From positions 1 to 29,303 of the forward strand of contig DIWT01000010.1 in the NCBI GenBank assembly GCA_002435745.1: a stretch of DNA of 29,303 bases. Direction: 5' to 3'. The position numbers were made by a program, and so were the translations under genes. Shown piece after piece: positions 7,106-13,831 of this stretch (positions are counted from its first letter, which is position 1; each line of letters opens with the position of its first letter). The notes beneath the pieces are model-generated. The model had not been told where the DNA came from. It ran no database searches and saw only the letters and a list, made by a program, of their open reading frames with translations. The DNA comes from a bacterium UBP15_UBA6099. GTDB lineage: Bacteria; UBP15; UBA6099.

Positions 7106-8923
7106 TTACGGTTTATGAATCATGAACGTTTCGTCCGATTCGTACAGCGCGTCTATCTGTTTCTTATACTTTGCGAGCACGCCGCTCAGTTTCAGTTTCG
7201 ATGTCGGCGTTTTTTCGCCGTACTCCTCCGAGAACGGCCGGATGTAAAGAGCCTTGCGAACGACTTCCACCGCCGGAACCTTCTCCTTAGCGGAAAATTC
7301 CGCGAGGCCCGACTCGAAATCGGCCCGGCATGCCGCAGTCACCGCCGGGTGATAGGCGAAATCAATCCGGTTCGCGTACTCGACGCCCAACTGCTTGGCG
7401 ATGCGGCGCAGGTCGTCTTCGTCCTCCGGCAGCGTCAGTATGGCCACCGGATAGTCCCTGCCCTCGCCGTTCACGGCTATCTGTCTTAGTATCTTCGTGT
7501 ATCCCAGAACCCTGAAGCCGATGGCTTCGAGGTCGTGATGCTCGCCGTCGGAGAACTTAACGCAGTGTCCGGCGCGACCGAGAACATAAAGGAACCCGTC
7601 CTCGTCCAAGTATCCCCTGTCGCCGGTGTAGAACCAGCCGCGCGCGTCCACCACCTCTCGGAATTTCTCGTCGTGATTCAGATATCCGACAAACACGCTC
7701 GGCCCGCGAACCGCTATCTCGCCCGGATGCCCCCGCTCGATCTCGTTGCGCCCTTCGTCCACTATTCTCACTTCGAGGTTTTCCAGAGGAAGCCCGACGC
7801 TGCCCCGCTTGTTCGCGGCGGCCGACCCCAGCCCAATCACAGGCGACGTCTCGCTCAGCCCGTACCCCTCGAAGATGGTCACTCCCAGCTCGCTCTTGAA
7901 GAAGTCATACGTGAACTCGTCCAGCTTCACCGCGCCGGAGAGAAACCACTTGACGCGGTCCATTCCGAACTTGCGCAACAGATCCGGAGCCGGAAGCCTC
8001 GGCCCGACCTCCTGCGCGCGGAACGCCTCGATTCCTTCCTTTATCTTCGCCCACACCCTCTGCACGCCCGGAAAATGCGTCGGCCTCAGCTCCGGCAGGT
8101 CGAACGTAAGCGTCTTGCGGAAAGAATACCCCACCGCCGCGCCGGACATCATCGCGGCCAACGTGAGGAACGTCTGGAAAATGTGCGATTCGGGAAGATA
8201 GTTGATCAGCAGGTCGTCCTCCGCGCCGTATCCCAGCCGTGAACCCGCGCAGGCGGCGTTGCTCAAAAGATTGGCGTGAGTAAGCATTACGCCCTTGGGG
8301 TTGCCGCTCGTGCCGGAAGTGTAAACAAGACGGGCCAAGTCCGAAGGAGCCGCCGCCGCCGCCCTCGCGTCCAGCTCCGCTCCCGCCTCGGCCTCCGCGT
8401 CCGCCCCCGCCCTCCTCAACGCGTCGAACAGAACTATCCTTTCGTCATACCCGATGTCCACGCCCCTCGAGTCCATCAGATACACCCGCTCCAGCGCCGG
8501 AGTTTCCTTCGCGGATATGGTTTCGAGTTTCTTGAGCAACTTCGCGTCCTCGACGAAAATTGCCCGCGCTCCCGTGTCGTTCAACTTGTATTTAATATGC
8601 TCCGCAGTGTCGTTTGTGTAGATGCCCGCAGTTGCGCACCCATTCATCAGAATCGCAAAATCCGCCACGTTCCAGTCCGGGCGGTTCTCCGACAACAGGC
8701 ACACCACCCCGCCGGGCCGCAACCCGTCCCCCAACAGCCCGCACGCCACCTCCCGCGCCCGACGGTAAAACTGTTCGTATGTCCTAGCCCTGCCGTACTT
8801 CCCGGGCGCTTTCGTCTCGTCTTTGAACACCTGAAAAGTCTTCAGGCGGTATTCCTCGGCGGCCACTCGGATAAGCTCCGTCAGCGTCGCCGCGTTCACA
8901 GCGGTCTTTGCGATAGTCGGCAT
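7106..8923 (-). CDS. AMP-dependent long-chain acyl-CoA synthetase/ligase
   Basis: This adenylate-forming enzyme activates a carboxylic acid, most likely a long-chain fatty acid, through an acyl-AMP to its CoA thioester. In the 605-aa product the AMP/P-loop motif YTSGTSGNPKG (201-211), YGLSETSP (354-361) and YTGDRG (432-437) are clear. A C-terminal TPTSKLKLS holds the likely catalytic lysine. The hinge region reads LGRAGHCVKFSDGEHHDLE, where long-chain ligases usually have a GRKKD(L/I)-type sequence, so substrate prediction is uncertain. The start is preceded by AAAGGAG. It is a single-gene unit with a long leader, an operator-like palindrome at its promoter and a strong terminator. Confidence 0.93.
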   Translation of the reverse strand: MPTIAKTAVNAATLTELIRVAAEEYRLKTFQVFKDETKAPGKYGRARTYEQFYRRAREVACGLLGDGLRPGGVVCLLSENRPDWNVADFAILMNGCATAGIYTNDTAEHIKYKLNDTGARAIFVEDAKLLKKLETISAKETPALERVYLMDSRGVDIGYDERIVLFDALRRAGADAEAEAGAELDARAAAAAPSDLARLVYTSGTSGNPKGVMLTHANLLSNAACAGSRLGYGAEDDLLINYLPESHIFQTFLTLAAMMSGAAVGYSFRKTLTFDLPELRPTHFPGVQRVWAKIKEGIEAFRAQEVGPRLPAPDLLRKFGMDRVKWFLSGAVKLDEFTYDFFKSELGVTIFEGYGLSETSPVIGLGSAAANKRGSVGLPLENLEVRIVDEGRNEIERGHPGEIAVRGPSVFVGYLNHDEKFREVVDARGWFYTGDRGYLDEDGFLYVLGRAGHCVKFSDGEHHDLEAIGFRVLGYTKILRQIAVNGEGRDYPVAILTLPEDEDDLRRIAKQLGVEYANRIDFAYHPAVTAACRADFESGLAEFSAKEKVPAVEVVRKALYIRPFSEEYGEKTPTSKLKLSGVLAKYKKQIDALYESDETFMIHKP

Positions 8924-8987
8924 GATGATTTCTCCTTTCGATGATCCCGGCTCTTTTTGGCGCTCCGCCCATGAGTCCGGGAATATA

Positions 8988-9038
8988 TCGGGTCTGACGC
9001 CCGCCCTCGAAATTACGGCGAACCCTCCGTCAGCCCGA
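8988..9038 (-). promoter_or_regulatory. Predicted stem-loop in the acyl-CoA ligase leader
   Basis: The arms TCGGGTCTGACG (8988-8999) and CGTCAGCCCGA (9028-9038) are complementary except for one bulged base, with a loop of about 28 nt. In the leftward transcript this lies 65-115 nt upstream of the ATG. I do not recognise a known riboswitch class. Confidence 0.4.
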
Positions 9039-9224
9039 AATGACCAATTGCCGCTCTTTTGCCGTGATTCAATTCACAGTCTATTATAAATATTCCTTTC
9101 GCATGTGTTTGTTTTGTTTTTGCGAAACATCTTGATTAACTTACATTCAGAGTGGGAGCAGTGGTGTTTCTGATGTCGGCATCGAGAGTGGAACATGACG
9201 CCTCGCCGGGTTTCCAGCCGACTT

Positions 9225-9240
9225 AACCAACCGGTTGGTT
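9225..9240. promoter_or_regulatory. 16-bp palindrome, probable repressor operator
   Basis: AACCAACCGGTTGGTT is a perfect 16-bp palindrome. It lies about 5-20 nt downstream of the start predicted from the leftward promoter at 9252-9279, where a bound repressor would block transcription. Its size and symmetry fit TetR-family operators, which often control fatty-acid genes. No regulator gene is in the window, so the protein is inferred. Confidence 0.6.
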
Positions 9241-9251
9241 GACCCATCTAC

Positions 9252-9279
9252 ATTATACCCTCTTTTTTCTCCGTTTCAA
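9252..9279 (-). promoter_or_regulatory. Acyl-CoA ligase promoter
   Basis: On the minus strand TTGAAA (9279-9274), a 16-bp spacer and a perfect TATAAT (9257-9252) lead towards the acyl-CoA ligase gene. The predicted start near 9245 gives a leader of about 320 nt. The 16-bp palindrome follows immediately. Confidence 0.65.
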
Positions 9280-9394
9280 GTTTTATTTGAAGTTTTTTTC
9301 TCCGTTCATCATTTTATGATTCGTCGGTAGCGATTCTATGATAAAATCTGTTGCAGATGCCGGTTCTAAGTCTATAAGGAATGTCGGTTCAACA

Positions 9395-10552
9395 ATGAGA
9401 GAACCCGAATCAACTCATATCTGCGGCGCGGCGGTTTTAGATGCGTCGCCCCGGTCGTTAGGCCCTGCGCGCATCTGGATGAGCGGGTATATGCCGACAC
9501 GCTATGCTCGCGCGCAGAGCGGCCCGATTCAGGTCCGCGCTATCGCCGCCGGTTCAGACCGGGACGGCTTGATTTTCGTGTCCGCAGACACCTGTCTGCT
9601 CAGCCCGCGCGTTGCCGCGGACTGGGCCTGCCGCATCGAGCGCGAGACAGGGTTGAACCGGGATCGCATTTTCATCATCGCCACGCACACGCATTCCGGG
9701 CCGGACCTTTGCGGGCTGTTCGGCGGCGTTCCTCCCGCATATTTCAGGTTTTTTCAAAATACAGTTGTTCGCGCCGCCGCCGCCGCGTGGCATAACCGCG
9801 CCCCCGCCGCCCTGTTCGCGGGGATTTCGCGGCACGCCTTGGGCATTCCGCGTCGCAAGTCCCGAGGCCAGCAAAGCATGGAAGACAGCGCGGTTGTTTT
9901 GCAATGGAAAGCCAGAGACCGTGTGATTGCGACTCTTGTGAACATCGGCTGCCACGGCGTGGTGTATTCCAAATATTCCCGCGTATTGAGCGCGGACCTT
10001 CCGGGCGCAATCTGCCTCGCAGCGGATCGCGCTTTCGGGGGAGCAACCCTGTTTGCTCCGCGAGCGCAGGGCGACGTGAATCCCGCGATTCCCGGAGACG
10101 ACCCATACGAGCAGGCGGGCAACACATCGGAACTTGAGCGCCTTGCCGCTCTCGGGCTTGAAGCCGTTCAGGAGGCGGCGCGCCGGTCAAGCGAAATCCT
10201 GCCCGCGCCTGCGTCCGAGCCTGTTTTCGGACTCGAAATGGTTTTGCCCGTCACAACGCCCGCGGGAGCCGCATTCCGCGTTCCGTGGTGGTCCGGCCGG
10301 AGCGCGCATCCCGCGTTCGGTTTCCGGCTCCGGTTCCGTCGCTTCTCGATTGCCGGAATTCCCGGACTGGCCGCGCCCGGCGAAATCCTCGCCTGCCTCG
10401 GCAAAAACTGGCTGGAGAACAAGCCCCCGATTTCTTTGCTTTTCAGCTATTGCGGCGGATATCTCGGATACCTCATGACGCCGGAAACCTTCGCGCGCGG
10501 AGGATATGAGCCGAAAGTGTCTCCCGGCCCCTTGCCCGCTCTTCCGGGTTAG
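9395..10552 (+). CDS. Neutral/alkaline ceramidase-like hydrolase
   Basis: The 385-aa product resembles the N-terminal catalytic domain of neutral ceramidases. It has the zinc motif ATHTHSGPD (96-104, with H98 and H100) and a second histidine in NIGCHG (H187). It also has QGDVNP (225-230), which lines up with the GDVSPN motif of true ceramidases. There the serine is the nucleophile. Here the position is Asn229, so ceramide hydrolysis as known is doubtful. The usual C-terminal domain and a signal peptide are missing. I prefer ATG 9395 (MREPEST). The upstream in-frame ATG at 9338 sits in a -10-like TATGATAAAAT and adds an unrelated 19 residues. Call it a family member with unknown substrate. Confidence 0.7.
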   Translation: MREPESTHICGAAVLDASPRSLGPARIWMSGYMPTRYARAQSGPIQVRAIAAGSDRDGLIFVSADTCLLSPRVAADWACRIERETGLNRDRIFIIATHTHSGPDLCGLFGGVPPAYFRFFQNTVVRAAAAAWHNRAPAALFAGISRHALGIPRRKSRGQQSMEDSAVVLQWKARDRVIATLVNIGCHGVVYSKYSRVLSADLPGAICLAADRAFGGATLFAPRAQGDVNPAIPGDDPYEQAGNTSELERLAALGLEAVQEAARRSSEILPAPASEPVFGLEMVLPVTTPAGAAFRVPWWSGRSAHPAFGFRLRFRRFSIAGIPGLAAPGEILACLGKNWLENKPPISLLFSYCGGYLGYLMTPETFARGGYEPKVSPGPLPALPG

Positions 10553-10686
10553 CAAACTATTTGCGTGACCACATAAAAAACAGATCTATTGACACGACGC
10601 AGAAACCGCATCTCTCAACCAATCATACTTATCCTTTGGTTTAACTATTGCGCGGTCGCAAAACACACACTCCATACGCTTGCTGT

Positions 10687-10715
10687 TTGACACGCTGTTG
10701 CATTCGTTCTATTAT
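10687..10715 (+). promoter_or_regulatory. Promoter of the HsdR_N-like gene
   Basis: A consensus TTGACA (10687-10692), a 17-bp spacer and TATTAT (10710-10715) lie 32 nt upstream of the ATG. This is the closest match to consensus in the window. Confidence 0.8.
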
Positions 10716-10746
10716 TCCACAAGTCAATCCAACGGGAGGATGTATA

Positions 10747-11625
10747 ATGGCAAAAATTACCGATAAAATTGAAAAAAGGTTTAAAACAGAGTTGAAAAAA
10801 TACCAAGCTGTGTTGGCGGCTGCGAAAGCGCGCGATATCAATGAGTCTGACACTGTTACCATAGTGAAAGATATGCTTGCAGATATTTTTGGATATGATA
10901 AATACGCTGAAATCACGACAGAATACGCAATTAAAAGCACATATTGCGATTTAGCCATTAAAGTCGATAACGAGCTTCGCTTTCTGATCGAGGTCAAGGC
11001 TATCGGATTGAATCTGAAAGACAACCATGTTAAACAGGCGGTTGACTATGGCGCAAACCAAGGCATCGATTGGGTTATATTGACAAATGGCATTACGTGG
11101 AAGCTGTTCAGGCTTTATTTTAATAAACCCATCGAGCACAAGCTTGTTTTCGACATGGATCTGCTCGAATACGACAATAAAGATTCTCGCGTTTTCGACA
11201 TGATATTCACATTGTCAAAAGAGGGAATGGCAAAATCGGCAATCGATGAATACTATCAAAAAAAGGCCGCTTTGAACCGGTTTACCATAGCCGCAATAAT
11301 GCAAAGCGAACCGATTATCAAAGTGATAAAAAAAGAATTGAAGCAAATCCACAAAAACATCAAAGTGGAGAATAACGAGCTTTGCGAAATCATAAGAAAC
11401 GATGTCATCAAGAGAGATATCATAGAAGACGAAAGATCTGTGGCTGTGACAAAGCGAATCAACAGAACTAAAAAAGCGCAAAAGAAGAATAATTGTGTTG
11501 AGATCGCCGATGCCAAACAGGGCCAGACCATCCCAGTTTGTTCGGAAAAACCGATAGAAGGTTCTCATGAATCGAAGCCGATCTCAGAGAATAGCATCAT
11601 CTCTCCCGACCATGCCGTTGAATAG
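10747..11625 (+). CDS. Orphan HsdR_N-type (PD-(D/E)XK) nuclease-like protein
   Basis: Residues about 40-145 of this 292-aa protein resemble the N-terminal nuclease domain of type I restriction HsdR subunits. D68 in YCDLAIKV, the E82-V-K84 triad residues in FLIEVKAIG, and Q97 in HVKQAVDYG followed by WVILTNGITWKLF form the expected core. There is no helicase/translocase domain. The C-terminal half is Lys/Glu-rich, helical-looking and ends in a low-complexity tail. GGGAGGA precedes ATG 10747, and a consensus promoter is directly upstream. No methylase or specificity gene is nearby. Base and codon use are clearly AT-rich compared with both neighbours, a sign of transfer. Function could be defence, or a nuclease-fold protein of other use. 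Confidence 0.8.
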   Translation: MAKITDKIEKRFKTELKKYQAVLAAAKARDINESDTVTIVKDMLADIFGYDKYAEITTEYAIKSTYCDLAIKVDNELRFLIEVKAIGLNLKDNHVKQAVDYGANQGIDWVILTNGITWKLFRLYFNKPIEHKLVFDMDLLEYDNKDSRVFDMIFTLSKEGMAKSAIDEYYQKKAALNRFTIAAIMQSEPIIKVIKKELKQIHKNIKVENNELCEIIRNDVIKRDIIEDERSVAVTKRINRTKKAQKKNNCVEIADAKQGQTIPVCSEKPIEGSHESKPISENSIISPDHAVE

Positions 11626-11741
11626 GCGATCAAATTGTATATGCTGGTTTGATTCTTTTTGTGGCAATTCATGATTTTGAGACAATATATTCTTTACGGT
11701 CACACAAACGGAATCAACTTCAGACCTTGTTGCCGTCGGTT

Positions 11742-11770
11742 TTGAACTTCGGTTGTTGTTGGGTTAAAAT
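11742..11770 (+). promoter_or_regulatory. Promoter of the beta-propeller-like gene
   Basis: TTGAAC (11742-11747) and TAAAAT (11765-11770) are separated by 17 bp. The predicted start falls at about 11777, right at the ATG 11778, so the message may be leaderless or nearly so. Confidence 0.6.
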
Positions 11771-11777
11771 AGTCCTC

Positions 11778-12731
11778 ATGGATTTGAGACGAAACGTGAA
11801 GATGGCGATGCGCGCGGCGGCGGCTGTCGCCGCGTTTGCCTCTGTTTTCGTTTGCGCCGTAGCGTTCGCCGAGCCTGAAGAACTTGAGCCTCGCCTGCTG
11901 TACGAGATACGGGACTATCCCGACACTGGATTCTTCCAGTGGATATCTTCGATTTCGACGGACGAGACGGGCGACACGCTGGCGGTTATGGGCGGAGACC
12001 CGGCGGGGGTGTCGCTGTACAGGCGCGGCTCCGGCTCGCCTGTGAAACAGGTTCTGTTCAAGTCCAGCCCGGAAGGCGGAGACTGGGGCCGGGCGGCGGC
12101 GTGCGGCGGAAAGATTCTGGCGTCTCGCGGGGGAAAGGTCTTCGAGGCGTCGGAGAGCGGAGAATTGGCGGAGTCCGGCGCGGCGGCCGCCGAAGGAGCT
12201 TTCAAGGCGGACATCCTGCTGTGCGACAGGCGAGGCAGGCTGCTGATGGCAGACCGGAAGGCGGCGCGGATCGTGAGGTTCGACGCGGAGGGCGCTCCTG
12301 AAATGAGGGTTTCCCCGCCGAAGGACGCGAAACAGGCGGCGCGGTTCCCTCTGAAGTCGGTGGCGGACATCGCGACAGACTATTTCGGCAGGGTATACGC
12401 GCTGGACCCGAAGTCGCGGGGGGCGATTCCGTTTGACGAGTCGGGCAGGCCGATGACGCCGATTTCCGGCAGCGCGTTTTCAGACGCGCCGTTCCCGTGG
12501 GACTCCCCGGCGATAGCGGCGGACTCCAGAGGCCGGGTGTGGCTGGTGAACGAATATGAGGACGCGATAGAGGCGCGGGACGCGTTCGGTACGCCTGTGG
12601 CGCGAGTGGCGCGGCAGTCGTCCGCAGGCCCCCGCTTCATTTCTCCAGTCCAACTGATAGTGGATTCGGAAGACAGGCTGTACGTGCTTGACGCGGCTAG
12701 CGTGTCCGTGAAGGTGTTCGATTTGAGATGA
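11778..12731 (+). CDS. Secreted beta-propeller (NHL-like) protein
   Basis: The 317-aa product starts with a Sec signal peptide (basic MDLRRNVK, hydrophobic 13-29, cleavage likely after AFA at 31). The rest contains several short repeats of the form D..GR(L/V/I)..., such as CDRRGRLLMADRKAARIVRFD, DYFGRVYALD, DSRGRVWLVN and DSEDRLYVLD. These are spaced about 40-60 residues apart, which is typical of NHL or six-bladed propeller proteins. It is probably periplasmic or exported, with a ligand-binding or scaffold role I cannot specify. The upstream in-frame start at 11649 is rejected because it precedes the promoter. A strong GC hairpin follows the stop. Confidence 0.75.
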   Translation: MDLRRNVKMAMRAAAAVAAFASVFVCAVAFAEPEELEPRLLYEIRDYPDTGFFQWISSISTDETGDTLAVMGGDPAGVSLYRRGSGSPVKQVLFKSSPEGGDWGRAAACGGKILASRGGKVFEASESGELAESGAAAAEGAFKADILLCDRRGRLLMADRKAARIVRFDAEGAPEMRVSPPKDAKQAARFPLKSVADIATDYFGRVYALDPKSRGAIPFDESGRPMTPISGSAFSDAPFPWDSPAIAADSRGRVWLVNEYEDAIEARDAFGTPVARVARQSSAGPRFISPVQLIVDSEDRLYVLDAASVSVKVFDLR

Positions 12732-12735
12732 GACG

Positions 12736-12754
12736 CCGGGGCGGGCCGCCCCGG
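12736..12754 (+). terminator. GC hairpin after the propeller gene
   Basis: The 9-bp arms CCGGGGCGG and CCGCCCCGG are separated by one base. There is no T run after it, so it may be a weak or Rho-assisted terminator or an mRNA end stabiliser. Confidence 0.4.
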
Positions 12755-12783
12755 CCGATAATATTTGCCGGAAAGCGACAACG

Positions 12784-13725
12784 ATGAACGCGGATTCCAC
12801 AAAGTTCGAGGGATGCCTTCTGGGGCTGGCGATAGGCGACGCGCTGGGGATGCCGTTCGAGGGAATGCGCACCTCGACGATAAAGAGCATGCTCGGCGGC
12901 AAGGCGGGCGAGTTCATGCCCTGCCGGGACCGCGGGCTGCGCGCGGGCCAGTGGACGGACGACACGAAGATGGCTCTCAAGCTGGCCGAAAGCATCGCGC
13001 GCCGGGGCGGAAAGGTTGACCCGGCGGACATCGCCCGCGCTTATGTCGAGTGGTACGATTCAGGCGACCTGCGGGGCATCGGGCGAGCGACGCTCGAAGC
13101 AATCCTCAACCTTAAACGCGGAAAACAATGGAACGAGAGCGGGAAACGGGGCGAGTTCGCCGCCGGCAACGGCTCGGCTATGCGTTGCGCGCCCATAGGG
13201 CTGCTGGATTGCGGCCGCCCCGAAAAGATGAAGGAAGACTGCCGTCTGGACGCCGTGGCGACGCACAACAACGACGAGGCCGTGGCGGGTTCGCGGGCGG
13301 TGTGCTTCTTCATCGCGCGCGGGGTCACGCAGAGCGACCTGCTGGAAGCGAAGCCTGATCTCGTTGCGGAATGCATAGAATACATCGGGCCGTGCGAGGT
13401 GTCGCGGGCGCTCGAAAGAGCGCGCAGGCTGCTTATGGAAGGCGCTCCGGCCGAGGCCGCCGTTTACGCGCTCGGCACAAGCGGCTATGTGGTGGAAACG
13501 GTCGCGAGCGCCGTCTTCTGTTTCCTTAAAACCCCCGCGAGTTTCGAGACGACGGTGGTCGAGGCGGTGATGGGCGGCGGAGACACGGACACTACGGCGG
13601 CGGTGGCGGGCGCGATATCGGGGGCGTGGAACGGCCTTTGGAGCATACCACGAAGATGGGTCGAGCAGGTGGAAGGCTCGGCGGAAATCCGGCGCGTCGC
13701 CAACGAACTGTTCAAGCTGGCCTGA
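12784..13725 (+). CDS. ADP-ribosylglycohydrolase family protein
   Basis: This 313-aa protein belongs to the DraG/ARH family, di-magnesium enzymes that remove ADP-ribose from proteins or related adducts. Family motifs are present in order: GCLLGLAIGDALGMPFEG (10-27), the metal ligands in WTDDTK (57-62), GNGSAMR (128-134), THNNDEA (160-166) and GGDTDT (265-270). Length fits single-domain members. No ADP-ribosyltransferase or nitrogenase gene is nearby, so the substrate is open. No clear Shine-Dalgarno is seen, but the N-terminus aligns well with the family. Confidence 0.93.
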   Translation: MNADSTKFEGCLLGLAIGDALGMPFEGMRTSTIKSMLGGKAGEFMPCRDRGLRAGQWTDDTKMALKLAESIARRGGKVDPADIARAYVEWYDSGDLRGIGRATLEAILNLKRGKQWNESGKRGEFAAGNGSAMRCAPIGLLDCGRPEKMKEDCRLDAVATHNNDEAVAGSRAVCFFIARGVTQSDLLEAKPDLVAECIEYIGPCEVSRALERARRLLMEGAPAEAAVYALGTSGYVVETVASAVFCFLKTPASFETTVVEAVMGGGDTDTTAAVAGAISGAWNGLWSIPRRWVEQVEGSAEIRRVANELFKLA

Positions 13726-13732
13726 GAGAACC

Positions 13733-13767
13733 AAAAAACGGCGCGCCCCTCGTCCGGCTGCGCGCCG
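13733..13767. terminator. Possible terminator hairpin
   Basis: The arms CGGCGCGC (13739-13746) and GCGCGCCG (13760-13767) enclose a 13-nt loop. The T tract lies on the minus-strand side (six A on plus at 13733-13738), while the plus side has only CTTTC. It lies between two plus-strand genes, so it may act as a weak terminator for the upstream gene. Confidence 0.4.
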
Positions 13768-13831
13768 GCGCTTTCTCGCAATCTATTCAGGTTGTTTTCT
13801 TTGCGCTAATTCTGCGGCAGGGAGAGTCTAG

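Larger units (their letters stand above)
8924..9394. other. Divergent intergenic region, about 470 bp
   Basis: This gap separates the leftward acyl-CoA ligase gene from the rightward ceramidase-like gene and holds no convincing gene. On the minus strand the ligase leader can form a stem pairing 9038-9028 with 8999-8988 (one bulge), and a smaller GGCG/CGCC hairpin closer to the start codon. A plus-strand promoter candidate TTGCCG-17-TATTAT is at 9059-9087. The best minus promoter with its palindrome is at 9225-9279. A TATGATAAAAT run at 9337-9347 could be a -10 for the rightward gene. Confidence 0.6.

Noticed and set aside
6146..7489. 447-codon plus-strand frame opposite trpE and the acyl-CoA ligase gene
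   Set aside because: It is antisense to two well-supported genes and crosses the terminator and promoter. Its Arg/His/Pro-rich composition is typical of a shadow frame in GC-rich DNA.
12784..13725. Toxin-antitoxin or nitrogenase control role of the ADP-ribosylglycohydrolase
   Set aside because: No ADP-ribosyltransferase, DraT or nitrogenase gene is nearby.
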